DNA from: Rhynchonema sp. JSB1_4 | Taxonomy: Eukaryota; Nematoda; Chromadorea; Monhysterida; Xyalidae | Direction of reading: 5' to 3' | DNA length: 64,000 nt | Assembly: GCA_030248065.1 (NCBI GenBank) | Contig: JASAMV010005517.1 | Location: 23,257-87,256 of the forward strand | In this document: positions 34,370 through 46,996 of the stretch, in pieces | Layout: every line of letters begins with the position of its first letter | How positions within the stretch are numbered: position 1 is the first letter of the stretch | Notes under the pieces: generated by a model | Told to the model about the DNA's origin: nothing | Databases searched by the model: none | The model's input: the letters and a program-made list of their open reading frames with translations, nothing else | Translations under genes and position numbers: made by a program

Positions 34370-35392
34370 GTTTATTGCCGATGTCCCACAATATTTGTTA
34401 TCCTCCTACGATGCTGTTCGACTCAGTGTCGTGCAAATGGCAGAAACTATATCGACCGAAATTGGGCGACCTATGCGTCGTCTATTAGCAAAATAGGAAC
34501 TGAGGAGTGTTTTTCAAGAAAAGATTGCCAACCGAGGCCTGTTATGTCAATGCATGTTCATGATCGAACACTTCACTGTAATTTGAAGAAAATAACTACG
34601 AAGCTCATATACATTTTACGTGGTGTGCTATTAGTGCCGTTACTTTTCAAGGTATAAAAACGAGATGCCTACGTAGGCATCAAAATTTAAATAATGAACG
34701 ATGTCGGTGGGTCGGCTGCATGCATGCCTAGTGCGGTATGAAGCACGGAGGACAAAACATGAAATTTCCTATAATTATTTGAAACCGGTTTGCTGACACT
34801 TTTCGTTGCATATGGTTTTGCAAATAACATGTCACCTTAACTGCTTTTAACACGCATGAAAAGCGTCAACTGACGAACAAATCGATTCCGTATCACATTC
34901 CAGTAGGGTATCGTAAAAGTGTATATTTTAATGTAATAAAAAAGCTTATTTGAAAACTATGCAATTCAAACCCGCACGCTGGATAATATCCTGGTAATTG
35001 TCGAAAACACACTGATATTGGTCGCACAATGATTATATGAGAATCGATCCAAAACCCCCTTGATTAGCTGGCACAGCCTAGCTCGCCCACTCTTAACCCC
35101 TAGGCTATTTGTCGTTCTGACAAAACATTTTCACTTGAAAATAAAGCAGCAGAAGAACCACGTTGCTGCAGCTCTAAAACATTTTGTTTACAGCATACTT
35201 TGAGTGTGATCCACGTTGCCGCGCGAAGTTCAATTAGAATTTCCTGGCTTGTCATTTCGGGAAAATTTTTTTGAATGGATTCTCATGTAATCATTGTGCG
35301 ACAAATACTTTAAAAAGTCTGGGCTGTCTACGGACACGAATCAACATTGCATACTAATCTCGGACAGGCAATGCACTTTTTTGTATGTAAGG
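34370..35392. other. Intergenic region between astacin genes E and F
   Basis: About 1 kb separating the stop of gene E from the signal exon of gene F; it should hold the gene F promoter. No gene seen. It contains the TA-flanked MITE at 35018-35305; the rest is unique-looking AT-rich DNA. Confidence 0.4.
35018..35305. mobile_element. MITE with TTGGTCGCACAATG ends (copy 1)
   Basis: Inverted termini TTGGTCGCACAATGATTATA and TTTGTCGCACAATGATTACA (inverted right end), flanked on both sides by TA, as in Tc1/mariner-type insertions. A second copy at 56658-56941 is alignable over the whole 285 bp. Confidence 0.8.
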
Positions 35393-37611
35393 TTAGGAGC
35401 AGAGTTTACACGTGCGTCTGCACTGTTCTCGCAAACAATTGAACTTGGCACAAAAGTTCGGCGACACCCAATGACAAAATTGGTCGTCATCTCTGCAGGC
35501 AGTTGGATCCTCCGGTTTGCTGTTGTGTCCTGCAATGGGTTCAAATCAGGAAAACAAGTCACCAGGGTACGGTCTGACATTTAGTATTCTCATCATACTG
35601 GAATTCAGCTCGGCCATAGTTGTTGCTGGGTGTGTGGTGCTTGTCGTATATGGTTCATTGCCGCCATCATCGCGTTCTTTGCTGGCATCTTGATCGTCAT
35701 TTGTATCGTCGATAGGTTCTGGCTTGAAGTTGGCCGCCTTGTTGCGATCTTCGCTTTCCCAAACGCCTTCCGGTGTCTGTGTGCAATTATACAACAGATT
35801 GATTTCCTTGGCGTCTTTATAACTGAGCCTCTCGCGTTGCCCGAGTTTGATCTTTCCTGTTCGGTCACGACCATCGGGACGAATCGCCCTAAATTCGCCC
35901 AAGACGTTGTTTTTGAGACTAAATATTCAAATCAGCTCACAGTAAGTGATCTGGATCTCAAGTATAACCTGATGGTTTCCAACCAAGGCAGACGTGCCCA
36001 AGCGTTTTTGGGGTAGTGCATTATCGACCTGTAGTCGTACCCAACGTCAACCTGATCGGTTCGATCGAACTCGTATTTTTGAAAATTGTGAAACTGATCG
36101 CGTTTCACGTTGTTCCACATGATCTGAAACGCAACTTGACTTGCTATGTGTTGTGCATTGACATTGCATCGAAGTCTGCTGGACTAACTCTGATGAATTT
36201 GTCACGGTCCGGTCTGGATTGCTCGTGAAAGAAACCAAGCAAATGCATGATCTCATGAAGAGCAACACCGAATGAGGCACATCCAGAAGCCAGCGAAAGT
36301 TTCTGAAGAAAACCATATTGGCAGTTTAAGCCCAAAAAAGAATAAAAGTTCACCGGAGTTTTCCACCTAAAGTCCCTCGAATAGAGTCTTCGGGGCTCTA
36401 ACTGGAAAACTTTCCACTTAAAGCGCCAGGAGGCTCTAAATGCATTTTTTGTGGCCCATCAAGTTTGCATCTAGCGGAAAACTTCCTAAAATAGTTTAAA
36501 TTAGTGTATCGGGGGACCAAATATCGTACCTACTTTTCCGTTGTTTTTCAGGTGTTTTGCCGCATTCAGATGAAAATCGTCACAATCACGCTGAACTATG
36601 GTCGCAAAACGTCAAAATGCTGAGCTAAAATGATTCTACTGAGAATGTTCATAATACCCAGTTTTTCGCTTACAGCCTCCGAGGAACGTACGTGGAAACG
36701 TTTCCACTTAGAGCCCGCAGGGGCTCTAATTGAACTTTTTCCTTTTAGTAGTGGGGTGCATTTTGCACCAACTTCTAGTTAGAGCCCCGGGATTTTAAGT
36801 GGAATACTCCGGCATGCAGCATGTTGTCATCGAACAGTACCTGTGGCATTTGATATTGGGCCTGTCTACCCAGATGTGACCAACATCCTTTCTCACTTGT
36901 GAACTCAATATAGTCTTTCTCTTCTGTCCGTTGCACAAATCGAATGCAGGTTCTTCGTTCGAGGTCCTTGATTGCTCGATGCACGATCGTTCTTTGTCGA
37001 GGGCCGAAGTACACGTTGAATATGTACGGGATAATACCGTTTGGCCACAGACGCGTATAATGACCCTGAATTAGCTTATCCAGAAGTTCAGTCCAGAAAT
37101 AGATAAGTAGCGCTCTTACATGAGTCAGTGGCCATCCAGATAAGCATTGCTGCCCACCAGCATTATTGGCACAATCCGGACGCTCACTCTCGTTGAAGGA
37201 GTCGGGATCGATTTTTATGTCGCCTGGAAATATTCTTCTTATGCTGAACAGAAAAAGCTGTCATTGTGGTGATAAGAAACCGCAATCAACAATGCGTAAA
37301 ACAATTCAGCGAACACTAACCTTCAAAGAATTCTGAGCCGAATTGACTGGTGCCGAGCAGCTCATCTCCAATGTAGTTGCACTCATCGTCCCAAGCGTGG
37401 GGGCCATAGGTTCCGCAAACGTCTCGACCGCCATACCGAAGTCGACATGATCGACATCGGGCATTGTCGATTTGACAATTTGCAAATGGCTGAAGTTTGT
37501 TGTTATCTGATTACTCTCATGTTAGATAAGTGTGCTCGAACCATAAAGCTCTGGCGAACTTACCGTTGCAGCTATCAGCAGTAACGTTGAGATCGTACAC
37601 GCAATATTCAT
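35393..37611 (-). CDS. Astacin gene E: secreted zinc metalloprotease with ShKT tail
   Basis: Eight exons, about 435 aa, all phases consistent: 37564-37611 (signal, MNIACTISTLLLIAAT), 37321-37489 (CRSC...GGRDVCGTYG, ending FFEG), 37120-37223 (DIKIDPD), 36841-37065 (WPNGIIPYIF...CWSHLGRQ), 36189-36302 ([19 protein letters not shown]), 35969-36123 (YDYRSIMHYPKNAW), 35563-35918 (LGQRERLS, EINLLYNC, then an acidic/Thr-rich linker), 35393-35529 (ShKT CRDDDQFCHW...C..C..C..C, stop TAA). FEGD matches the aspartate switch of astacin zymogens, HExxHxxGFxH plus Met-turn the active site, six Cys the ShKT fold. This is the cleanest member of the cluster. Intron 36303-36840 hosts a MITE. Confidence 0.85.
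36352..36813. mobile_element. MITE with ACCGGAGTTTTCC ends in an astacin gene E intron
   Basis: The left end CACCGGAGTTTTCCACCTAA pairs with the right end, which inverted reads TGCCGGAGTATTCCACTTAA. The interior repeats CTTAGAGCCCGCAGGGGCTC-like motifs. It appears related to the 1.5-kb element at 19008-20521. Confidence 0.65.
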
Positions 37612-38616
37612 GGTTCTGCTCAAGTTTTGGTTATTTGGGCAGTGCAAACAGGCGGCTGCTATGATGATGTGCTCATCAAAAATATTCCGGTACAGTCTTA
37701 AAAACTTTTGACTGGGCGCTTGTCCAGCGATCACATTGCGCCAATCAAACACGGGTACTCCTCTGCCGTCGGTTTCATTTGACAGGAAAGTGTTCACGAG
37801 GTGCTTGTTGCGCTATGTCGCATGTTTGAACGAGTTATAATGAAGTTATGAATTTCTTTCACGAGCAGTTTCTCAGCGGTGACTCCTTCGCTAATGGTTT
37901 AGTGCTTGATGGACTAGTTTCACAGTACCGCTGCCAAACTATTCACACAGGCAGCACAGAAAATTACAAAACGAGTACTTTCAATAAGTCATGCCCGTTT
38001 GGAATAGCATGCAAACTGACAGTTTCTCGTGCTGATGGGGTTTTTGATCAGTAACAACGGTTGGTAGCTTCTTGCACTAGGCACCGGCGTAATTTTTTGT
38101 GGAATTTTCTGCCATTAGTGTGGTGTGCAATACAATATTGTTTTTATGTGCGACTGCAAATACATGATGTATTATATAGCATTCTGTGTGGTTTTTACCT
38201 TAGCAATTCCAGGCTGGTCATGGGCCCATTCATCATTGTGATACAGTATGTGTATATTTCAGGTAACGATCGTGGTATTTAATCAACTAATGAAAACCCT
38301 GATCATTTACTGAAGTCAATTCTACGTAGGAGATACTGACGGAATAAAAATAATTGCAAATATTGCAAATCACGTGTAGAGATAGCACTTGAAACTGAAA
38401 AGTTGCTAAATGTGAAGAAGAATTCGGGCCAGAAAACTTTCGTCTGGGCCACATGTCGAGCAAACTACTGCTATGTAAAAAAGTGAAAAAGGAAAGCATG
38501 GGAATCCTAGGTAAAATCGAAAACCAAACCCGTCTACTTGAACATTTAAACAATGGGTAGGAGCAAGATTTGCACTGGGGAACGCCGCATATTATCGCAC
38601 GTCAAGATGATTCCTA
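37612..38616. other. Intergenic region between astacin genes D and E
   Basis: About 1 kb holding the gene E promoter and the 3' flank of gene D. No gene, RNA gene or clear repeat is seen. Confidence 0.35.
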
Positions 38617-40890
38617 TCACTGACATACTTCGCAGGTTTTTCGACAGGTCTTTCGCAAGCAATCAAAGTTCGTACAGAAGTTGCGGCTGAGCCAAGGACA
38701 GTAATCATTTTCATCTTCGCACCTTTGCTGCCTGTATTGTGTACGATCCCGGTTGCGCCAACTTTGCCTCGGACCTGCGTAATGTCCGTTTCTTAATCCA
38801 ATCTGATTGTGGCTTTGTTGCAATAACCTACTGTACAAAAATTCGGAAGCGCTAACTCGATGTCGTTGTCATCATCTCCTGCCGTCGTTCATCTATGCTG
38901 CCCAATCCTCTCCTCCTGACGTGCTGTCCCAGTTGATCTTCTGACGGTTTTGCTTGTCGCGGTGGATTCCTCGTTGTTGCTTGCACCCGCGACCTGAACC
39001 TCGGCTTGTACCAGGCGTCACTTGTCGTCGTTGTAGTTGTTGTGGTGGTGGTCGTCGTCTCTTCTTCACTGTCTTCCTTGTGTTCAAAGGACCCGGTGTC
39101 GAAATCCTTTGAATTGCAGTTGTAAAGAATATTGATCTCTCGCACGTCTTTTTTGCTCAGGCGCTCTCGTTGACCAATGTCTACGCCGTGAAGCTTCTGC
39201 AATTGTTGTGTTAAAATGTTTTTTTACTCCTGAAAATTTTTGGTTCTGTAGGTGAAAAAAACTTTTTTGGTCTTCGTGCCACGACAAAGCTTGAAACGCA
39301 TCACTGCCTCTTGTATAGCAGGTCAACACCAAACATGCACCACAGTGTTCACATATGTACCTTTCCCATTTTGTCGATAGGTGTTATAGTTGTCAACCAA
39401 GGCAATCGTGCAAATGCATTGTGTGGATAGTGAAGCACAGACGCATAATCGTAACCGACATCCTTGCGCAACGCACTTGGTATCGGGTATTTTTGGAAGT
39501 TATTGTAATGCTTTGGCAGAATGTTGCGCCAGTTTAACTGTAAGTCGTGTTTCACAGATAAACAAATTGTTTCATTGAACAATCCAATCTATGTATGGGT
39601 CAACGTACCCTGACATATAAGTCTCTGTCTGGTCTGGATTGCTCATGAAAAAATCCCAGAAGATGCATGAGCTCGTGCAACACGATACCGTGAGTGATGC
39701 ATTCCCAGTTTAAAGAGACTTTCTGAAATAAATGCTGGCTTATGGTTGCTATCGATTTTATAATTCCTTTTGTCATTTAACCTGAAATCCTGTGTATTCC
39801 GATTGTCGTCCGACGTGTGACCAACAGCCGTTATCGTTCACAAATCGGATGTAGAACCGTTCATTTGTATGCTCCACAAACTTGACGCACGTTTTATAAT
39901 GAAAATCCTGCAGTTCACAAACATGTTCATTAACCAATACATGACGAAAACACCGACCAAAAATCAAAACCCGATGTCACCTCTATTGCTCTTCTTACAA
40001 TGCGTTCCTTTCGCTGACCAAAGTCATCTGCAAACTCGAACGGTATTATACCATCGGGCCATACGCGATACGCATAGTCCTGCAAGTTGCACGCGACTTT
40101 GTAACTGGGTTACCTTGATGGCTGCATTGAGGCAAAAATCCAATGTTTTGGGTCAGACGGTAAGGTGCTTTGAGGCCACACGTTTTATGATTTTAGTTTA
40201 TCACTGGGAACACGGAGTTGTTCTCTGCACTGATTGTGTGGAGTCAAGCTGTCAATGCAACGTTGCCAGACTGTTACAATCCTTTGCACAGGACAGAGGT
40301 GAATCTTGAACTTGACAGTGATGCTGCGTCCGTAATTGAGAAGTAAAAAAGTTAATGTTTCGCGTCATCACATTTTAGCGTTCGAACGAACAGTTGGAAT
40401 ACACGCATTGGACTATATATTCGTCTTCCTTATTCACACTTGATGCAGCCAAACCTTTGTGAACGGCCATCCTTGTTGTGGACATCGTCCGCTCGCACAG
40501 TTGGTCAACGCTGGGTATTCGTCTTCCTTTATGTCACCTGTGATGAAACACGGCGCACGGTGTTTTTCAGTCAGATTAATATTGCAGCCCAGTGCTGCAA
40601 TTCAACCGAATTAAAGCCATTTAGACAGACCCTCAAAGACACCATTTCTTTCTTCTGGCGGCACATAATTGCAGTTCTTGTCCCACACGTTTCTGCCATA
40701 GATAGCGCACACGTCACGTCCATGCATCAACCTACACATATGACATCGCATCCATGATATCGGTTGGCCAGACGCTTGTGACTGTGGCATGTAAAAGTGG
40801 TATTTCATTGTCAGTAAGCACCTCCGTAACAGAACTTACCAACGACAAAAGCACTACGACGATCAGCAGCACAGCACTTTCCGATTTCAT
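38617..40890 (-). CDS. Astacin gene D: protease with altered Met-turn and extra intron
   Basis: Proposed exons (about 405 aa): 40840-40890 (signal, [17 protein letters not shown]), 40631-40781 (CHMC...GRDVCAIYG, ending FEG), 40455-40537 (DIKEDEYP), 39981-40079 ([10 protein letters not shown]), 39782-39907 (CVKFVEHT...CWSHVGRQ), 39609-39722 ([19 protein letters not shown]), 39361-39537 ([14 protein letters not shown]), 38994-39196 ([11 protein letters not shown], Thr run), 38617-38830 (Sh[12 protein letters not shown]...C..C, stop TGA). A 73-nt intron (39908-39980) splits an exon that is whole in the other members. The Met-turn reads SVLHYP, with Leu in place of Met. The donor of the penultimate exon (gtcgcg) is weak; reading through would end the protein at 38852 without the ShKT module. 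Confidence 0.72.
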
Positions 40891-41096
40891 TTTTCGTCGA
40901 CGTACTGCCTTCTGAAATTGACACCAGATTCATACTGCTGTGTCCTGTATCAATCACCAACATTAATTTAGTGTGTAAATGACGACAATATGTCTGCACA
41001 AAATTGGTCCCATTACGAAAAGTTATTACGCGTTCAGGTACGCACCATACTTGGACAAATGACACGATAAACACATGCATAGAGCTCTTTCCTAAA

Positions 41097-41112
41097 AAAA
41101 AAAACAAAAAAA

Positions 41113-41143
<31 letters not shown>
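41097..41143. repeat. Poly(A) tract
   Basis: An almost pure A run of about 47 nt with two C interruptions. It may be the tail of an old retroinsertion, but no insert is recognisable beside it. Confidence 0.8.
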
Positions 41144-41144
<1 letters not shown>

Positions 41145-42325
41145 GGCTACACATGCAGTTCTAAACCTGTTCAGGTCAAGGGTCAATGTTGGCCTGGTGA
41201 AAACAAAAATAGAACTGCTTGTTTAGGATGAAGCTGAACTACGGCGATCATAATTAAGAATGACCATGTGCTGAATGATTGTAGGTGCAGTTTTTTCAGC
41301 AGCTAATAAGCATATCGTAAACTATCAAAGGTGTGCAAAATGCATGCAAACATGTATTGTACATAACTTCCCGACTGACTGGTACAAAATACACCTCTAC
41401 ACGTTCCTGTTCGAAGTTGTGGTTCCAACGTGCAAGCTGCTGACAGGAACCAGGTTCGAATTAAATTATTTGCCTATTTATAGTGCATTAGGAATGTTGA
41501 CAAGGTGAGATGACCGAACGTTGTCCTCCGCATATGCTATGTATATGTTTGGTATTGCGCTGCGCTGGTTAATGTGAACCCGAACGAGCTGCACACTACG
41601 CTGTGTTAAACAAGGCATGTTTCAACTTGATTTTCCGTCGAAACGTACATAAGAGTGCAAAACTACATGCGAGTATGTTTTTAATAATGCGTCCATTTTT
41701 TCGCCTATGACGACACCTTTTCCAGCGTACGTGTGCATGTTGTACATAAACATTCTCGTTATTTGCTGTACCGTTCAAAGCAAATATAATCGAGTTAGGT
41801 TTTTGTGACGAAACAAGGTGACATAATTGTAGACGTTTTGTCTTTCCTGGTGGTTAATGGTTGCTTTGCTGCGCGTCTGGTTGTAATCGTTTGCTCGGTC
41901 ACGTTTTGCGAGTGGCCCCAAAAACACTCAAGACCTCAGTTTACCATCGAAGATCACAGCTTGTGATGCAATGGCTGAGCAGACGCAGAATAATCAAGAT
42001 AAATATTCATATTTCTAGTACCTGGCATTTGACGAAAGACTGGTATTAACTGTAATATCTGTCCATATAAATAAACCATTGGTTGTTGGCAGGTGGTCGT
42101 GACGCTGAAACCTAAAAACGAACTTTCCGTTTAACTTTGCCTCATGTGCACAGCGAAAAAATTGGTACACTTCATGAGCACGAAATAATTGTTTCCCTTT
42201 TTGCTTCTGTGCAGCAAAAAATAATTACTGTTCGCGTTTTTGGCCCAAATATTGTGATAGGAGCAGCAATATGTTGTGCTGAGCAGATTTCTGTCGTTTT
42301 GGTAAATACTTGTTGCGGTTTCATC

Positions 42326-42841
42326 CAGGGTTGGGCAAAAAAAAACGACGGCGTTTTTTCTTAAAAAAAACGACGTTTTTTTTTAAAAAACGCCTGGGTC
42401 GTTTTTCGTTTTTTTTAAATCCTGAATTTCCTTGATTTTCCCTGATTTTTCAGGGAAAGTACCCTGATTATCAAGGAAAATCAATTTTTTGTCCCATTTT
42501 TTTCAAAAAATTTTCGACCAATTCTTACTTTGTCGAGATACGTCGATATACGGAGTTTGACTTTCAGTGATGACCCCGGCCAAAGTTGGTCCCATAATGC
42601 GGGTCTGATATGGGATCTTAGCAACTCGCTAGAAAAGGGTTGAAACCCGTTTATTTTGCCTCAGAACACATAGAATTACTTCATTTAACCACGTTTTCTT
42701 CCCAACATGAGCGTTTTCCAATTTTTTTGGGGGCATATTTTGGTCATCTGGGCGTTTTAAAAAAACGTTTTTTTTTAAAAAAACGTTTTTTTTTTAAAAA
42801 AAACGATTTTTTTGGAAAAAAACGTTTTTTGCCCAACCCTG
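42326..42841. mobile_element. hAT-type MITE, CAGGGTTGGGC family, copy 1
   Basis: A 516-bp element with ends CAGGGTTGGGCAAAAA and TTTTTTGCCCAACCCTG, flanked by a perfect 8-bp duplication GTTTCATC (42318-42325 and 42842-42849). The interior is AAAAACG-rich with one unique block (about 42410-42750). Copy 2 at 54409-54867 is the same element in the opposite orientation. Confidence 0.92.
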
Positions 42842-43516
42842 GTTTCATCTCGTTTGGCTGCAGCCTTCGATACCTCGTATCTCAAAGTGCGCTTTTCGGT
42901 TCAAAATCGTGCTGTTACTGCATGTGCGCAATAAACTCGTTACATTTAGTAGCCAGTATTCAAATATATCGTTGCGTAATCGCCATTTTCTCGGGTTTTA
43001 TTAATTCTAATTAACACAGGAACTTCCGTTTATAACAGTCTAGAGGCGGATACAGAAATTTTACGCCGAAAACAGCAGCACGTCGGGAATAACCAACAGG
43101 CGACAACGGGCCCGAAACAGACTTTATGGCTGCTGTTGCGATGAAACATCATACGACCGAAAAAAAAAAAAAAATAATAAGATTCGCTTGTATTTTCATG
43201 TTGAGAGCATGCCAAGGTAATGGTCAGCAAGAAACGTTGTGAAGGTGAGTCCAGTAGCCGGTGAGTGCATTGAAATACTGACTACTTATGAAACTGACCG
43301 CAAGTATCGCCATTAAAAGCATACAATGGGGTTATTGATTGGCGGACAGTGAGTGTGCAATTACCAGAGTTTGGGAACCGCAAAACTGACACCATGGCAA
43401 TTGCGCTGCACGTTATACCTGTTGGAAACGTAAGAACTATCCAGCAAACTTGGAGTATTCGGTACAAAGGTTTTAGTTTGGTGTTCCATGTCGCTTGAAA
43501 TCGGCGCTCCGTTCTT

Positions 43517-46190
43517 TTATTCACCTTCTGACTCTTGCACAGGTTGATGATAATCGGCTATGGCATCCATAAGTGGCCGCCGCTTCTCTTGTTTATCACA
43601 GGGATGGCCGAGAAGCCGTCCGCAACTGCTTGGGCATATGGAGCTCGACAGAATCTTGAACCGTTCACACAGGCTGGTCGACATCATTTCCGGACAAGAT
43701 TTGTTGCGATCCTGACATTCTCGGCTGCTGATTTGTCCGCCTTTGGTTGTTATCGGCGGGCTTGTGACGTGCAGTATTGGTTGTGGTGTGTCAACCATGA
43801 AACCCTTGTGCTCGGTCGCCGGCTTGCGAGTGAGACGAGTACGTTCAGTGGTTGTGGGTGGAGGAAGGGTGGATTCAGGGGTGGTCGCGAAATTCAGATA
43901 TTCAGTGCATGAATACAGCATGTTGATCTCACGCACATCGCTGCATGTAAAAAAATAAGCTTTTATTTTGGAAAAAACGTTGCTGTTTACCACAGGCTAG
44001 CCCAGCTTCCATCCCTGAGAAGGGCAGCTGAATGGTCGCACCTTCACAGCTGCTGAGTCAAGGTATAGTCCAACCACGAGGTCATGAGACGACTCTTTTT
44101 AAAGCTTGCTTGGCCAGATTAAAAAATGCGCCGGTTACACGGGTTTTCGCAAACAAAAGAAAGAGATTGGGCCGAGAGACATGATGACAAGTTCCAGCTG
44201 GCTGACCTCAATTTGTTGCGAGCTTACGCGAACAGCAACGTTGTTCAACACACATATGTTTTGGGAGTCAAAAGGGACTTTACGGACCGAGGTGGATGGC
44301 GTGTTTTTAAAAAAATCATGCGTTTCTCTTTCTTTCATTTCCGAAATACGTGGAACCGGAATGTTATTGAATCCATACAAGTCAACTTCAAAATAAGTCG
44401 TCTCATGAGTTCATGGCTGGACTATCGCTGTCGACTTGATCTCATACCCATGGATACTAGTGCATAAGACAGAACATGTACCGATAGTCCTAAGTTAGAG
44501 CAAATTAAAAAACAATCAAAGAAATCGAACTTTGGGCTCATTCGCTCCCTTTGCCCAATGAAGATGCTTCGTTTTTCTTTTTTTGTATGCGGATCAATCG
44601 GTACAATCGTGATCGCGCCTGGCTTGGTCGGGAATGAGCTCGGCGGATAGTGCATGATTGATGAGTAGTCGTAACCTGGATAGCCGGGCGAAAAATGTAG
44701 AGGAGAAATGCAATCTAATGCGCAACACCAACAAACCAGTGTCTATAAAGCCCGGCCTGTTATTCAATTCATATTTATCGAAATTGTTCTTTCGGCCTGA
44801 ATCAACCAGGTTCCAGTATATCTGCAAAACAAGCACATCAGTGTACGAGATAAAGCTGAAACTAAGATTGCACAGAGCACTGAGCATTACCTTGATGTAT
44901 TTGTCCCTGTCAGGTCGTGATTGCTCATGAAAGAACCCCAACGTATGCATCATTTCATGAAGGGCGACGCCATGCGAAATGCAACGCACATTCAACGAAA
45001 TTTGCTGCAAATGTCCGACAAGCACTTGTTTTTAACCATGAAAGCACTATTTTTAAGCTTGCAACGACAAGCGACGACTGTCATACATCGCTGCGATGCG
45101 AGCATGTAATACATAGTTCTATTTCAGAACAGCACCAACGCAGAATCGAACTACAAACAACGTCAACATCTTCGTTACAACACAGGAAACGACGACTCCA
45201 TAGAACGCTGCTTAAAGTGCCCAAAATGTGACCTGTGTGCGCAAAAATAAATTGGGCCAAGGCTGTACAGTTGCTATGTGCTTCCGCGATGAGATAAAAC
45301 TTGGCAATTATTGCATCGCTCAGGTCAGTTGACCACACTGTTATGCTAAAACCTGGAGTCGGAAATAAAAAGGTTTAATTAAAACGAATTGTTTCAATCG
45401 CTTAACCTGTGGTTGCTTGCTCCATGGCGGTTGCTTGCCGATCAGTGACCAACAGCCTAATCCGTCGTCAATGAATTCCACATAACTGTGTTCGTCAACA
45501 CGGGGTACCCATTCTACACAGGTTTTCTCAGCCATGTCAAGCATGGCATCTTTGATGATGTCACGACTGTGGCGGGACAGAGAAGGGCCGAATATGTATG
45601 GAATATGTCCATCATCCCAGATGTAGAATCCCTGCCGACCCTGTTTGAGTAAAGTCACACCTTGACCGCCGTTTATGGAACGAGTAAGACAAAAAGCTAA
45701 CCCCAGGCACGATGGGTACACCGTGCATTACGCATCCTTTTTGTCCTGCGCTACAGATCGACGTGGGATCGTTCAAAAAACTCGCGTAACTTCTCAAGTC
45801 TTCCACCGGGATTTCGTCCGAAATCTTGATGTCACCTGCAGTTCATGTTTCTTTTCATTATGTATGTAGTCATGAGAGTTTCTATCTTGCTAGGTCCATA
45901 ACACCGCTGTCCAACCTTCGTGAACAGCTTCAGGCGCGGCATCAAATTCCGATTTTCCTTTGTACACACACTTTAGTCCTTCGAAATTAAATTTCTCTGC
46001 GCCATATTCACTGCAGACATCAATGCCCATTTGCATTTTGCAGTGATTACATAGCACCTCGGTAAGTTGGGTGGAAGATGGGACCTAAAAGCAAGAAACG
46101 AAATCTCGCAAATGAAAGAAGTGTTACCAAAACTCTTACCATGTGCTGGATAAAAATCATGCAGATACAAGTGACAAGCTTGCCATCCAT
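43517..46190 (-). CDS. Astacin gene C: secreted zinc metalloprotease with ShKT tail
   Basis: Eight exons, about 451 aa, in phase: 46140-46190 (signal, MDGKLVTCICMIFIQHM), 45916-46084 (CNHC...GIDVCSEYG, ending VHEG), 45702-45835 (DIKISDE), 45407-45640 (WDDGHIPYIFGPSL...CWSLIGKQ), 44891-45004 ([19 protein letters not shown]), 44737-44821, 44531-44675 (YDYSSIMHYPPSSF, IGQRERMS), 43517-43940 (EINMLYSC, Pro/Thr linker, ShKT CQDRNKSCPEMM...C..C..C, stop TAA). The switch motif is H-E-G-D rather than F-E-G-D. Catalytic HExxHxxGFxH and Met-turn are intact. The intron before the last exon contains an inverted-repeat element. Confidence 0.82.
44063..44425. mobile_element. Inverted-repeat element in the last intron of astacin gene C
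   Basis: The left arm TATAGTCCAACCACGAGGTC...GAGACGAC is mirrored by GTCGTCTCATGAGTTCATGG...GGACTAT at the right. Size about 360 bp; no coding capacity. Confidence 0.6.
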
Positions 46191-46996
46191 TTCAAAAGAG
46201 GTTGATGTGCGCGAATATTGTTCTATCGATAGTCAATTTTATATTTGAAACGGAATAATGGAGCTTAGATCAATAAGCGGCAAAGAACATATCTTCAATC
46301 ACCAGCAATTTAAGACCATGTCTAACGTGCATACACCACAGGAAGCAGTAACGCGTGCAAAGTAGTCAACTCAAAGAACTGTTTTTAAAAGGTATGCAAC
46401 TTTAACTCCTTATTTTAGTAACACGCAGACTGGCTTACGAGATTGCATGTGCAAGAACGTCTCCACGTTACATCTTGCGTGGTGGTTGCTTCAGTAATAT
46501 TGCAAGTTATATTTCTGAAGTTGCCATACATACAGCTGCGACCCTTCAAAGTGGTGCTCTTCGATACCTGCATGACAGCTCATGATTAACAAACCATTAA
46601 ATTTTGACTCTTTCGTCTGCTCTCATATCAGATGAATCAGCATGTCTGCCATTTAATGCAAATCTGAACAAAATGTCGAAGTGACATACTCCATCAGTTT
46701 CAAAACAGTCCCAAAGAATGCGATTTAAAATTTCTCTGTGTGCTCAGTTGGCCATATGTTATTCATATGATTAACTTTGGGTGGAATTTATTGAGGACAT
46801 GATGGTTAGGACTTAATAATGAAGCTGAAGCATGGGAAACCATATTGCACATAAAATTATCATCAACTGAGTTGTTGAATACAATCAACGATTTTTTTCG
46901 ATATCTTGTGTAGCACATGATAAGTGCATGATCTTTCTCAAGCAAATACAAACATAGATTGATTAAACTCTTTTGTTGACTGGTTGTCTGGCTTAT
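46191..46996. other. Intergenic region between astacin genes B and C
   Basis: About 800 bp of AT-rich DNA between the stop of gene B and the signal exon of gene C; presumably the gene C promoter. No gene or repeat recognised. Confidence 0.35.

Larger units (their letters stand above)
40891..43516. other. Intergenic region between astacin genes C and D
   Basis: About 2.6 kb. It holds the gene D promoter side, a poly(A) tract (41097-41143), a hAT MITE (42326-42841) and otherwise AT-rich sequence; a second A run lies at 43159-43174. No coding region is supported; the open frames over the hAT element are artefacts of its AAAAACG repeats. Confidence 0.4.

Noticed and set aside
41097..41143. Poly(A) tract as a retrocopy tail
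   Set aside because: No gene-like or LINE-like sequence directly upstream, and no flanking duplication found.
42640..43014. Open frame over the hAT MITE and its flank
   Set aside because: Made of AAAAACG repeats read as K/F-rich peptide; it crosses the element border.
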